In this document: one piece after another, positions 38,047-47,904 of the stretch
Layout: each line of letters begins with the position of its first letter
How positions within the stretch are numbered: position 1 is the stretch's first letter
Assembly (NCBI GenBank): GCA_963797485.1
Contig: CAWCPF010000001.1
Coordinates: 1 to 64,000 of the forward strand
Length of the DNA stretch: 64,000 nt
Direction of reading: 5' to 3'
DNA from: CAWAND01 sp963797485
Lineage (GTDB): Bacteria > Chloroflexota > Anaerolineae > Anaerolineales > E44-bin32
Translations under genes and position numbers: made by a program
Notes under the pieces: model-generated
What the model saw: the letters and a program-made list of their open reading frames with translations, nothing else
Database searches by the model: none
What the model was told of the DNA's origin: nothing

Positions 38047-40663
38047 TTACACCCCGTGCGTCACCCAAGCTTCTTCGGGCATGAGAGCCTTCTGCTGGAC
38101 GGGGACGATGGCTCGATAGACGTCCTCTGGCGGACAAAGGTGGCCGTCCACCGTCAGCAGCGCGTCAATCGAAATGCCGAACAGGGCCTCGTTCTCCCGC
38201 AGCACCGGCTCGATGAGTGCCCAGTGGTCGGACCCGAAGGCCACGAACGCCCCGCCATTGAGCTGTTCCTCACCAACCCTGTGCTTGGGATCGCGGACAA
38301 AGATCGCCCCGCCTGAAGCCAGCGAGAACAGGTTGCCGCCCGGGAACGGCGTTTCCATCGGGGCCAACAGACCCTCGTCGGAAAAGGCCACCCCGTTCAG
38401 GATGACAAAGCCGCCGCCATGAAGTGCGTCCCCGGCCATGAACGACTCGGCCAGGTAGTCGAGGCAGGTGCCGTTGATCACCACCCGCGGGCTGCCAACG
38501 GCGTTGATCAACGGTCGGCCGGCAGCGTTTCCGAGCACATAGGCTTCCCCACCCTTGGCGGCGTACATGAACGTCTGTCCGACGTCTCCGTGCACGACCA
38601 AACGGCCGCCCTTCATGATCTGGGCCAATTGATCCTGGCCGGAGGCATGCACGACGATCTCGGCGCCATCGATGCCGGAGGCCAGGTAATCCCCGGGTGA
38701 GCCATACACGTCAATCCGGACTGCCCTCGGTTTCGGGCCCCAGGCCGTTCCCAATGAAGCGGTGGCCTTTGGCGCCGTGGACGATGAGCTGCCGAAAGCC
38801 GGATGAAACCGAGCGCTGGATGGCCAGCGCCAGGGATTCCGGGCCCTCGGCCGCGAAGCCACGGGCATCCAGGACGAGAGTTTCGCCGCCGGCCGTGCCT
38901 GGCCGGAATCGGCTCGGAATGGCGCCAGCCGACAAACCCGTCACCCGGACGGTCACGGATCGACTCCCACACCTTCCTTCGGGCAGCGTCCACCATGGTC
39001 AGCAGATAGCTGCGCCTCAGCCCGGGCGTCGGGTAGCGGCGGTCGCCCATGAGGGCCAGGAGCTCGATCGCCCGCCGGCGCGAGCCTGCGTCTACGCTGC
39101 CCGGCCGACTCAGCGATCCCTTCCAGGAAGGAAGCCACCTGCTCATACCCCCAGCCGGGCAGGCTTTTCACATAGGTTCCAAACACGTCTTCTATCGCTC
39201 CGGTCTCGAACTCCAAGGGGCGCCGGCCGTTCGGCCGCGACTGGCCGGCTCGACGGCAGAGGTTCCTCATTCAGCTCGATCACGCGCCCGAACTTGTCGC
39301 GGCAAACGAGTTCCGACCGGCCATCCGCCGCCCGGGTGATTTCAAACACGAACGCCCCGCCGTCGGTGTGGCTCCCGCCGCGGGCATTCCAGACTTTGTC
39401 CGGTCGCGACCAGAAACGCTCATCCTCGGATGCCAGACTCTCCAAAGCCGCGTCGATGGCCTGCTTCTCGGAGGCGGCAAAGCCGATCGACGGGCCTGCC
39501 GCACCTCCCGCTTGCAGCGCGAAGACCTGCGGGCGGAGCATGCTGGTGTCGGTGATGCCGATCAACCGCGATACGCGCGGCCGGTTCCCGTCCGCCTCTG
39601 ACTGCGCGATCAAGAAGAACCAGGGCCCGTCCGGCGAGGCGTGCATGTGCACGGTTTGGAGCTGCTCGTAGATCTCACGCTTCGTCGGGCGGGAGCATGG
39701 CAAAGTCGCGTTCGGTGGTCGGGGCCAGCGACTCGATGACGTACTCGAGCGGGTAGCCGTAGGTCCGATGCAGCAGATCGAAGACCAGCACCGAAACCTC
39801 GGTGTCGGTCAGGAAGAGCGGCCGGATGTTGCGCTGCGCCAGATAGGCTGTCACGGAGGCATAGTTGGCGAAGTCGCCGTTGTGGACCAGGGCTTCGTTC
39901 AGACCGACGAACGGATGCGCGCCACCGGGGTGCCAGACGCGGCCCTTGGTCGGGTAGCGGTGGTGGCCGATCCACACATGCGCCCTCACGTCATGCAGAC
40001 TATAGGCCTCTATGACGTCGTCTCCGTAGCCCACCATTTTGAGCGCCAGGAGGTCCTTGCCGTGGGACAGCACGAACGCGCGCTTGTCACCCAGCGAGGC
40101 GTAATAGGCTTTGTTCAGCGCGTAACTATTCTGGTAGACCCATTCTGCTTCCAGGGCCGTGCGGTCCAGCCCGTTGAGCTTGTGCTCGGCAGCCAACGCT
40201 TCCAGCGCGCCTTCGGCGCACTCGCGCAAAGTAGCAGAACCACGTCCGGCGCCGGGGTCTCCAGTCCCTCAACCGGCGTGACCGGCATTTCGTGAACCTG
40301 GTCGACCGCGAAGCCGGGGAAGATGTAGTTCTGCTCCACTTCGGACCGGATGCCGTCTTCCAGGTAGGCCACGGCCAGGAGCGTGTCGTCGCGCAGTATG
40401 TCGGGCGTCACCCCGAATTGGGCGGGGTCCAGGCCGGCCAGGGCCGCCCCACCGCCCTTTCCGTTGCCTCGATTGCGCATCTGCCGCAAGGCCTGGAGCA
40501 GGTGGCGCCCGGGCAGCGGCTCGCTGCAGGCGATGCCGATCACGCCGCACCCGCCTTCGGCCTCCACGCTCCGGACTGGAAGCGGCTCCTGCATGTCCTC
40601 CACTAGATGCCGGCGTGAGTCGACCAACCTTCGGATCGCGGCCCGACGGTCAAGCTTCGACAT
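38047..40663 (-). CDS. Class II glutamine amidotransferase fused to a GXGXG glutamate-synthase domain (several frameshifts)
   Basis: Order on the minus strand: an N-terminal amidotransferase with a short propeptide before the nucleophile in GGCGVIGIA (about residue 39), YNFPG-like and WIGHHRYPTKGR, LVHNGDFANYASV; then a linker domain with HMHASPDGPWFFLIAQSE; then a C-terminal right-handed GXGXG beta-helix (DYLASGIDGAEIVVHASGQ, GGRLVVHGDVGQTFMYA, GEAYVLGNAAGRPLIN). In homologues these release ammonia from glutamine and scaffold the synthase. About six frame changes are needed (near 40230, 39690, 39240, 39110, 38960, 38725). ATG 40663 has AAAGGAG upstream and overlaps the FMN-subunit gene. The fused layout assumes the breaks are errors. 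Confidence 0.72.
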
Positions 40664-41987
40664 GGCTGGCTCCTTTCCCATCCGTGCCCTGGCTTACGTA
40701 GCGCAGGAGATCGGTTCGGCCTCTGAGATCCCGGATCGTCGAAAGGCCTAGCCGGCGCAGGATGCCCGCCAGGTCCTGGGCGAAGGCGCCGTACAGTTGA
40801 CTGATTCGTTCCGCGCCCCACGCCGGATCGACCAGCAGTGAAAGTTCAGGGTCTGTGGTCGTCAGCCCGAAGGGGCAGCCTCGGCCGCGCTCGCAGTTCG
40901 AGCAGCGTGTGCATCCCAGGGCCACCAGCTCAGCCGTGCCCAAAATGCAGCCATCCGCGCCCAGGGCCATTGCCTTGGCGATGTCGTGCGCCGTCCGAAT
41001 GCCGCCGCTGGCCATGACCACCAGTTCATCGCGAATGCCCTCGGACACGAGGTAGCGATGGACTTTGGGAATGGCAAACTCGATAGGCATGGCGATGTTC
41101 TTCTTGGCGATTTCCGGCGCCGCGCCCGTCCCGCCGTAGGAGCCGTCGATGTGCAGTATGTGCGCTCCCGCATAGTAGCTTCCGACCGCCACCATGTCGA
41201 CGTCGGTCGGGGTGGACACCTTGATTGAAACCAGTGCCTGGGGATTGACCGTCCTCACCCAGTCGACATGCTTGCGGTGATCCTCCACGGAATAGACGCT
41301 GTGGAACGGGAACGGCGAGAAGAGCGACACCCAGGGCACAGACTGGCGCATGCGCGCCACCGTTACCGTGGCTTTGTCGCCCAGCAGGTGACCCCCCAGG
41401 CCGGGCTTGGCACCCTGGGCATACTTGAATTCGATGATTCGGGCAGCCTTCAGAGTTTGCTCGCGCACTCCGAACATGCCCGTGGCGACCTGGGTAATCA
41501 CATGGTCTTTGTAGGCCAGAAGAGAGTCGGGGTATCCGCCCTCGCCGGTGCTGGTGAACGTGCCCCAGCGCTTGGCGGCCATAGCGCGCGATAGCATCAC
41601 CTGTTCGCTGACCGAGCCGTAAGACATGCCGGCGCCATACCATGGGATGGGGATTTCAATCCGGGCATCGTCGCGTCGGCGATTGAGTGGGATCGAAAGA
41701 TCCACATCAGCCGACTCCGGGAGCCAGGTCTCGCGTGGAAGCCACTTGAACCGCAGCCGGTCAAATCCCCCACCTGAACGTCCCAGCGTGTGCGCCTCGC
41801 CATCCGATGGCGGAGCGCCGGTGGCAGCTTGGGACCAGGTTGCCAGGATAAGTTCGGCCGGCCAGCGCAGATCCCCCATCGCCGGGGGAGGCGTCCCGCG
41901 TTCGGGCCAGGACGCGAAGCCGTCATGGAGCGCCCGGGTGTGCTTGGCCACGGCTTCAAAACTAAACGTATCGACCGAATCAGTCAT
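40650..41987 (-). CDS. FMN-binding glutamate synthase domain protein (GltB2-like)
   Basis: 445-aa central synthase subunit with the FMN barrel and a 3Fe-4S site. Visible motifs are PIPWYGAGMSYGSVSEQ, GEGGYP, EFKYAQGAKPGLGGHL, VSIKVSTPTDVDMVAVGSYY, GSYGGTGAAP, ASGGIRTAHDIAKAMALGAD, and the cysteine cluster CTRCSNCERGRGCPFG. It makes glutamate (or a related amino acid such as N-methylglutamate) from the ammonia supplied by the amidotransferase chain. ATG 41987 overlaps the end of the upstream gene. Intact reading frame, unlike its two neighbours. Confidence 0.88.
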   Translation of the reverse strand: MTDSVDTFSFEAVAKHTRALHDGFASWPERGTPPPAMGDLRWPAELILATWSQAATGAPPSDGEAHTLGRSGGGFDRLRFKWLPRETWLPESADVDLSIPLNRRRDDARIEIPIPWYGAGMSYGSVSEQVMLSRAMAAKRWGTFTSTGEGGYPDSLLAYKDHVITQVATGMFGVREQTLKAARIIEFKYAQGAKPGLGGHLLGDKATVTVARMRQSVPWVSLFSPFPFHSVYSVEDHRKHVDWVRTVNPQALVSIKVSTPTDVDMVAVGSYYAGAHILHIDGSYGGTGAAPEIAKKNIAMPIEFAIPKVHRYLVSEGIRDELVVMASGGIRTAHDIAKAMALGADGCILGTAELVALGCTRCSNCERGRGCPFGLTTTDPELSLLVDPAWGAERISQLYGAFAQDLAGILRRLGLSTIRDLRGRTDLLRYVSQGTDGKGASHVEA

Positions 41988-43363
41988 TCGGATATCCCTC
42001 GATCTCCCCAAACGCCTCGCGCTCGAGCTCCACCTGCAGCATCGAGCGGCCGATTTCGCCGCGCAGGCGCCGGACCTCGCGCAAGCCCATGGCCCCCAGG
42101 ATCTCGAGCAGCTGGTCACGCCACGAGCCGATCAGGTTGATGATCCGCTGCAAAGCCCAGGTGCTATCGACTTCGGGCATCTCCACTCGCGCCGATTGGC
42201 CCTCCACGGCTTCGCCCACGAGCCGGCCCTGAAGCGCGATCCAGATGGGCGTGTCGAGCGCCACAGCATCGAGGCCGGCAATGATCGCTTTAGGGACGTG
42301 CTCGGCGGCCGTCAGGCCTCCGCTGCCGATCAGGGTCACTTCTTCACGTATTCCGGCGGAGACCAGGCCAGCATGCGCCGCCCAGATGGCGTCCAGCACG
42401 AAGCCGTCTGACGTCCCCCCATGGTAGTCAGCCGTCAGATGGAACACGCGGCAGCCCGACTGCAAAGCCTCGTCGAGCGAGACGTGAAACGCGATCCTGA
42501 CCGCCACCACACTCGAGGGGCGTTCGTCGCGCAGCCGCCGGTAGCTGGACGCATCCCAGCCGTTCAGCTCGATGATCGACGGCGACCAATCCGTGGACAA
42601 GAACGCATCCAACTCGTGCGGCGCCACCAAAGGCACGACGGATTCATAACCGCTGGGGGTGCGCGGAAGCCAGGCCCACGGGACGACGGCCAACGTTTCG
42701 AGCTCGGTCGCCGCCGAAGCCAGAAGCTCCATCCAACCGCCTTGCGCCAGACTGTCGGGGAGACGGTCGAAGATGATCGGAATGGGCAGCCGAACGACAC
42801 GGGGCTCGTCACCGACCGGCCTGCCCGGCAGCGTCAAATGCCAGCCACGCCGGTTTCTCCCCCAGATCAACCTGGGTTGAGATGTACTCGCGTCCATGGA
42901 TGCCGTCCCGGGTTGGCCGCACGATTTCGGACATATCCGTCCACATGCCATCCCAGCCTGGCCCGCCGTAGCGGCCGCGATAGCCGGCGCCCTTGACCGG
43001 CACCCGGCCCGTCGCCGCCTCATACAAGACTGTGTCCACGTTGTCCGGCGTGAAATAGCTGTCGCCAAGATGCAATCGATCGGGGTTCGGACTGACGCTT
43101 ACCATGTCCGGATACTGCACCGTGCAGCGCAGGCAGCCCACGCAGTTTTCGGGCCGGGGCGCAAATCCGCCGATCGGTCCCGAGAAAACACCGTACAAGC
43201 ATGGCCGGCTGAGGACGACCTTCAGGTCGCCGTGATAGTGAAGAAATTCACTAACCAGCAGCGCCGCCAGTCGGGCCTTGGAGACATGAACGTTGAAGCG
43301 TTGGGGATGGGGCGCGGCGTTTGGAGCCGCCGTGACGGGGATGTGATAGCGCTCGTAATGCAT
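41980..43363 (-). CDS. Glutamate-synthase-related protein with an N-terminal FeS motif (one frameshift)
   Basis: About 460 aa after correction. The N-terminal part has a cysteine cluster, NCVGCLRCTVQYPD; the C-terminal part is a second FMN-type synthase barrel with LPIPIIFDRLPD, VAVRIAFHVSLDEALQ, IGSGGLTAAEHVPKAIIAGLDAV-like (GSGGLTAAEHVPK) and a long C-terminal helix region. It lacks the PGLGGHL and 3Fe-4S motifs of its neighbour, so it may be a partner or electron-transfer subunit rather than a second catalytic one. The frame breaks near 42815. It is the first gene behind the structured leader. Confidence 0.72.
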
Positions 43364-43390
43364 GCTTCGCCTCGCCTGGAGGCGCGCCCG

Positions 43391-43427
43391 CAAAACAAAA
43401 CGGCACACAGGGCGTACCCTATATGCC
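43391..43427 (-). terminator. Attenuator terminator in the glutamate-synthase operon leader
   Basis: On the minus strand GGCATATAGGG pairs with CCCTGTGTGCC around a TACG tetraloop and is followed by GTTTTGTTTTG. It ends about 27 bases before the first start codon, inside the 5' leader, so it acts as a regulated or partial terminator rather than an end-of-operon signal. Confidence 0.75.
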
Positions 43428-43713
43428 GCGGGCGCCCTTCCTGACTGCACAGGCCCACACACTCCAGGACCTGGCCACTGCGGCGATCTTTGCTCCGCCC
43501 GTCGCCGGGCGGAATTGGATCACTGCTTACCGGAAGGGAGAAGGAAGCCTGTGGCGGGCTTCGGAGGCATCCGCTGATGGTTTCGATTTTCCCCGGTCAC
43601 TTGCCCCGGGTTAACCCTGCCTCAGGCAGGGAACCTCCACCTCGTCGTCTCGGCCCGAGCCGAGACCCAGTCGCTGGTCTCCCTATTCAGTTGTGGTTCG
43701 GCGCGCGCCGAAC
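43428..43713 (-). ncRNA. Structured leader of the glutamate-synthase operon, class unknown
   Basis: About 285 nt upstream of the attenuator with several strong hairpins on the minus strand: GTCTCGGC/GCCGAGAC, CCCTGCC/GGCAGGG, and CCCGG...CCGGGG. Such a layout (aptamer-like region, then attenuator, then operon) is typical of a riboswitch or T-box. It does not match the cobalamin, SAM-I, glutamine, glycine, c-di-AMP or TPP consensus as I know them. A T-box-like AAGGG...CCGCGG stretch precedes the terminator but lacks the TGGN needed for tRNA pairing. Confidence 0.5.
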
Positions 43714-43719
43714 GGCGAG

Positions 43720-43748
43720 ATTCTAGCAACGTTGGTCCATCCGGTCAA
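43720..43748 (-). promoter_or_regulatory. Promoter of the glutamate-synthase operon
   Basis: TTGACC (43743-43748) and TAGAAT (43720-43725) on the minus strand with a 17-bp spacer, an almost ideal sigma-70 type promoter. Expected start near 43713, giving a leader of about 350 nt. Confidence 0.7.
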
Positions 43749-43816
43749 GTGCCTGTCCGGTGTCACTGCCAGCCGCCCCCTGCCCGCAAAGGGTGCCCGG
43801 GGAGGCCATCGTTCTG

Positions 43817-45319
43817 CTATGAGGTTCCCTCCTTGACGCTCGCTTTGCCTGCCGGCAATGACGGGTCAGCCTGCGGACGGGTCAACTCCAACCGCAGCAC
43901 CTCGGTCGTCGAGGCCGTGACCGCATGACCCCGGCTCTGTCGGAGGCCAGCCACCCACAAGATCTCCTCCCCGGCGACCACCACCGGCCATCGGCCGCGC
44001 GCCCGGCGCGGAATTTTGCGGTTGATGAACAGATCTGACAGTTTCACGCTGCCGTCCATCCCCAAGGGCGTCAGCCGATCCCCGGGCTTGGGCGGGCGCA
44101 GGGCCAGGTCTGAGGCGAGCCCGTGTATATCGAAGGTTGCGGTCATTTCAACCGGTCTCGCCTCCCGATCCGAGTCCGGCGTGCGCTTCCCAATCGACTG
44201 GCGGTCCACATGCAGCTCCCAACCGGCGTCCAGGCGCACATGCACTGCTCGAGAAAGCGACTCACGCGTCTGGCTGGCCAGCAAGGGGAACTGAGGCAAG
44301 GAAGGCACAGCGCCTCGCCCGCAAATGAGCCACTCTTCTCCAGCCTGCTCCATGAAGCCGTCACCCCACATGGCCAGACGGGCGGGTCGGCCGGAGGTGA
44401 CCGCCTGCCTCAGCCTCTCCACGGCGTCGTACCCGGATTCCCTCAGCGGCGTCCCCCTCTGCTCAAGCACCAGCCGTAGGACTTCACGCTGCAGGGCGAC
44501 CGGCAGCGCCACGAAGCTCGCCTCATTCAGTGCCAGCGCGTCCTGGCCGGCCTCGCGCACGGCCTCGCCATAGGCGCTTTGCGCCTGAGCCTCCAGCCAT
44601 TCACTCGCAGCTTGGGCCACCTCCGCCAGCCGCCACACGGCTCGCCGCGCCGACGGATTGTAGGTCTCAAGCGCCGGGATGAGTTCCAGCCGCACGCGAT
44701 TGCGAAGATACGCCCGGTCATCGTTGGATGGGTCCATGATTGGATGCAGGTCATGTTCCCGGCAGTAGGCCAGCGTGTCCTTTCGCCCCAAACACAGCAG
44801 CGGTCGCGCCAATTGGATCGCCGCATCCGGACCGTGGCCCTCATCCCAGGCTCCCACCGGCCCCAAAGGCCGCATGCCGCCCAGGCCAGCCAGGCCGGTG
44901 CCCCGCAGCAGGTTCATCAACACCGTCTCCACCTGATCGTCCCGCGTGTGCCCGGTGGCGATGCGGTTCACCTTCCATTCGGTGGCTACACGCACCAAAA
45001 AGCGGTAACGCGCCAGGTGCGCGGCGGCTTCCAGGGATTCTCCGGAGGCGGCGGCCTCGGCGGGCACATCCCCTGTGCCGGAGACGAACTCGCAGCCTGC
45101 AGCTTCTGCCGAAGCTCGAATCCGTTCGGCCTCGCCGGCGCCACCGGGTCTGATCCCATGGTCAAAATGGGCCGCCACGACCTGGTAGCCGAGCTGGCGT
45201 AGCGCGTGCATCAGGCACAGGCTATCCGGGCCGCCGGAAACGCCCGCCACCACCGCCTGGCTGGGTTGAAAGAGGCTCTCGGATTGGATGTAGGTGCGGA
45301 TCTGGTCGAGCGTGGTCAT
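43817..45319 (-). CDS. tilS: tRNA(Ile)-lysidine synthase
   Basis: 500-aa N-type ATP pyrophosphatase that converts C34 of tRNA-Ile(CAU) to lysidine. The PP-loop is VSGGPDS (near residue 27), with AHFDHGIRPGG, ATGHTRDDQVETVLMNLLRG and DPSNDDRAYLRNRVR as further TilS hallmarks. After residue 330 there are the substrate-binding and C-terminal TilS domains (ending with LFINRKIPRRARGRWPVVV). It is divergent from mreB with a gap of about 130 nt. Confidence 0.93.
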   Translation of the reverse strand: MTTLDQIRTYIQSESLFQPSQAVVAGVSGGPDSLCLMHALRQLGYQVVAAHFDHGIRPGGAGEAERIRASAEAAGCEFVSGTGDVPAEAAASGESLEAAAHLARYRFLVRVATEWKVNRIATGHTRDDQVETVLMNLLRGTGLAGLGGMRPLGPVGAWDEGHGPDAAIQLARPLLCLGRKDTLAYCREHDLHPIMDPSNDDRAYLRNRVRLELIPALETYNPSARRAVWRLAEVAQAASEWLEAQAQSAYGEAVREAGQDALALNEASFVALPVALQREVLRLVLEQRGTPLRESGYDAVERLRQAVTSGRPARLAMWGDGFMEQAGEEWLICGRGAVPSLPQFPLLASQTRESLSRAVHVRLDAGWELHVDRQSIGKRTPDSDREARPVEMTATFDIHGLASDLALRPPKPGDRLTPLGMDGSVKLSDLFINRKIPRRARGRWPVVVAGEEILWVAGLRQSRGHAVTASTTEVLRLELTRPQADPSLPAGKASVKEGTS

Positions 45320-45398
45320 AGCCTGGCGATTATAGCATCCGGGTGTGCCTGCTCAGGCTCAAAACGGGCCCCGCGACAGGCTCGAAGGCCCCCTGTGG

Positions 45399-45404
45399 TA
45401 TAAT
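45399..45404 (+). promoter_or_regulatory. Extended -10 (TGG-TATAAT) upstream of mreB
   Basis: TGTGGTATAAT, 48 bases before the TTG start at 45452. The TGn extension compensates for the absence of a clear -35. Likely the main promoter of the cell-shape operon. Confidence 0.6.
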
Positions 45405-45451
45405 CGCCGCTTGGCCCATTCCGCGTCGTTGGCCCCCGGAGGAAGACGCAA

Positions 45452-46510
45452 TTGGCGTTCAACCCCCTCAACTGGTTCCTGGGCCTCTTCTCTCTGGACA
45501 TTGGGATCGACCTCGGGACCGCCAACACTTTGGTCAACGTCCGGGGAAAAGGCATCGTCCTCAATGAACCTTCTTGGGTAGCCATCGAGAAGAAGAGCCG
45601 CCGTCCCCTGGCCATCGGCGCCGAAGCCAAGGAGATGGTCGGCCGCACCCCGGCGAACGTCATCGCCATTCGACCTTTGCGTGACGGGGTGATTTCCGAG
45701 TTCGACATCACGCAGGCCATGCTCGAGTACTTCATCGGGAGGGCCCACGAGCAAAGCATTGTTCCCGTCCCCCGGCCCAGGGTGGTCGTCGGCATCCCCA
45801 GTGGCGCGACTGAAGTCGAGAAGCGGGCCGTCTATGACGCCGCCATGGCGGCCGGCGCCCGCGAGGCGTATCTGATCGAAGAACCGACGGCCGCCGCCCT
45901 GGGCGCCTCGCTGCCGATCAGCGAGGTGCGCGGGACGATGATCGTCGACATCGGAGGCGGCACATCGGAAGTGGCCGTGTTCTCGATGGGCGGGATCGTG
46001 GTCTCGCGTTCCCTCCGGGTAGCCGGAGACGAGATGGACCAGGACATCATCGACTACGTTCGCAACAAGTACAATCTGCTCATCGGTGAGCGGATGGCGG
46101 AGAGAGCCAAAATCCACATCGGATCGGCCTACCCTCTCAAAGAAGAAAAGACCGAAATCTTGCGCGGCCGCAACCTGGTCAGCGGGCTTCCTGAGGCAGT
46201 TGAAATATCGTCCGTCGAAATCCGTGAAGCGGTTTCGAACTCGGTCAAGATCATTATCGACACCATCCGCGACGCGATTGACGAGGTCCCCCCTGAGTTG
46301 GTAGCGGATTTGATGGAAGTCGGTGTGTGCCTGGCAGGCGGCGGCTCTCAGCTGCAGGGTCTGCCGGAAAGGTTGTCGAATGAACTGCGCATGCGTGTCT
46401 GGTTGGCGGAAGATTCGTTGACCTGTGTGGCCCGTGGTGCCGGCCGCATCCTCGAGGATTTGGAGCTCAACCGCCGTTATCTGGTCGGGCTTGAACGCTC
46501 GGCCGGCTGA
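45452..46510 (+). CDS. mreB: Rod-shape actin homologue MreB
   Basis: 352-aa bacterial actin that organises lateral cell-wall synthesis. Phosphate 1 motif DIGIDLGTANTLV (near residue 16), IPSGATEVEKRAV, the phosphate 2 motif DIGGGTSEVAVFS, and the adenosine motif CLAGGGSQLQGL are intact. TTG 45452 has GGAGGAAG upstream. First gene of mreB-mreC-mreD-PBP2. Confidence 0.95.
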   Translation: MAFNPLNWFLGLFSLDIGIDLGTANTLVNVRGKGIVLNEPSWVAIEKKSRRPLAIGAEAKEMVGRTPANVIAIRPLRDGVISEFDITQAMLEYFIGRAHEQSIVPVPRPRVVVGIPSGATEVEKRAVYDAAMAAGAREAYLIEEPTAAALGASLPISEVRGTMIVDIGGGTSEVAVFSMGGIVVSRSLRVAGDEMDQDIIDYVRNKYNLLIGERMAERAKIHIGSAYPLKEEKTEILRGRNLVSGLPEAVEISSVEIREAVSNSVKIIIDTIRDAIDEVPPELVADLMEVGVCLAGGGSQLQGLPERLSNELRMRVWLAEDSLTCVARGAGRILEDLELNRRYLVGLERSAG

Positions 46511-46559
46511 CGCGTTGCGCGCCCTCAGGTTGCCCGCGGGCGCCTGAACCCCCGCTTCG

Positions 46560-47396
46560 ATGACCCGATCATCGCCACAAACCCTTTTGGCTCTGGTCCT
46601 CATCCTGGTTGCCGCCGGATTGCTGGTGCTCAACATGGGCGGCTTCCTGAGCCCGGTTGAAAGCCAAATCCTGAAACCCGTCGGCGGCATCCAGGGCTGG
46701 ATTTCGCTGCGTTTCTACGCCGTGCGGGATCTGCTGTCCTCACCTTCAGATGTGGCCGGTTTGCGCGCCGAGGTTCAGCAGCTCCAATCCGAGAACGCGC
46801 AGCTCCAACAGGAGATCATCGGCCTGCGCGAGCAGGTGGCCCAGGCGGCCGTCCTGTCCACACTGGTGCAGTACGCCCGTTCCCAGCCCGACAGCCGTTA
46901 TGTGGCCGCCAGTGTCATCAGCCGGGACGTCAGCCCGTTCCTGCGCTCGATCTGGATCGGCGCCGGCTCGGATGACGGCGTGGGACGCGGCATGCCTGTG
47001 GTCACCGATCGCGGCCTCGTCGGCCGGGTGGTCGAGGTCTTCGCCTCCGTTTCCCGCGTCCAGCTCATCACCGACCCCGACACGGTCGTGAATGTCCGCC
47101 TACAGGCGTCGCGCGCCGACGGCGCGCTCGAGCCTCAGGTGAACGGGGAGTTGTGGGTGGGGATGATCAGCCAGGACGCGGAGGTCAGTCCGGGCGAGGT
47201 CGCGCTCACTTCCGGCCTGGGCGGAAACTATCCGGCCGACATCCCTGTGGGCACCTTGACGTCGGTCCGAAGGCGGGATTTCGAGCTCTTCCAGCAGGCC
47301 GTGCTTCAGCCCAGTGTGGACTTCAAGCAACTGGAGCTGGTGCTGGTGATCACCAACTTCCAGCCGCTGCCTTTCAACCAGCCGGCCGGGCCATAG
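46560..47396 (+). CDS. mreC: Rod-shape determining protein MreC
   Basis: 278 aa: one N-terminal membrane helix (about residues 9-27), a coiled coil (about 60-100), then the beta-barrel MreC domain with GVGRGMPVVTDRGLVGRVVEV. Links MreB to the wall synthases. Followed by mreD after 7 nt. Confidence 0.92.
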   Translation: MTRSSPQTLLALVLILVAAGLLVLNMGGFLSPVESQILKPVGGIQGWISLRFYAVRDLLSSPSDVAGLRAEVQQLQSENAQLQQEIIGLREQVAQAAVLSTLVQYARSQPDSRYVAASVISRDVSPFLRSIWIGAGSDDGVGRGMPVVTDRGLVGRVVEVFASVSRVQLITDPDTVVNVRLQASRADGALEPQVNGELWVGMISQDAEVSPGEVALTSGLGGNYPADIPVGTLTSVRRRDFELFQQAVLQPSVDFKQLELVLVITNFQPLPFNQPAGP

Positions 47397-47403
47397 GCCC
47401 TTC

Positions 47404-47904
47404 ATGGCCTACCTGATTGGGCTCCCCGTGCTGCTCCTTCTGGCCGTCCTTCAGGCCAGCGTGCTCTCGGGCATGAGACTGCTGGACGGCGCCCCCGACC
47501 TGGTGCTGCTGGCCGTCGTCGCCTGGGCGCTCACTGGCCAGACCCGCCAGGCGATGGTCGGGGGGTTGGTCGGCGGTTTGATCCTCGACCTGCTCTCCGG
47601 ACTGCCTTTGGGCGCCACGGGTATGATTCTGGTCGTGATCGTGTACCTGGTTTCACTGACCGCAGGCCGCTTCTGGGAGGCCCATCTGCTCATGCCGTTG
47701 ACCACAGTCTTGTGGACCTCGCTCGCATACCACGCTCTGACGCTGGTCGTCTTGCTCCTGCTTGGCCGTTCAATTGACCCGGCGTTCGCCCTGGGCCGGG
47801 TGATCTTGCCGAGCGTCTTCCTGAATTTGGTGCTGGCCCTGCCGGCCTCGCAAGCGGCCAACAGCCTGGCACAAACCCTTTACCCGCCCGAGGTCCGAAT
47901 CTGA
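47404..47904 (+). CDS. mreD: Rod-shape determining protein MreD
   Basis: 166-aa polytopic membrane protein with about five helices and the MreD-type GGLILDLLSGLPLGATG segment. Stop overlaps the PBP2 start (ATGA). Component of the elongasome. Confidence 0.88.
   Translation: MAYLIGLPVLLLLAVLQASVLSGMRLLDGAPDLVLLAVVAWALTGQTRQAMVGGLVGGLILDLLSGLPLGATGMILVVIVYLVSLTAGRFWEAHLLMPLTTVLWTSLAYHALTLVVLLLLGRSIDPAFALGRVILPSVFLNLVLALPASQAANSLAQTLYPPEVRI

Noticed and set aside
43236..43253. A sixth, degenerate palindrome TAGTGAA-N4-TTCACTA
   Set aside because: It lies inside a coding region and differs at the outer positions, so I did not count it with the five perfect sites.
43391..43713. Glutamate-synthase leader as a T-box or cobalamin riboswitch
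   Set aside because: A T-box-like AAGGG...CCGCGG stretch lacks the TGGN that pairs with the tRNA end, and the cobalamin box is not convincing. Left unclassified.
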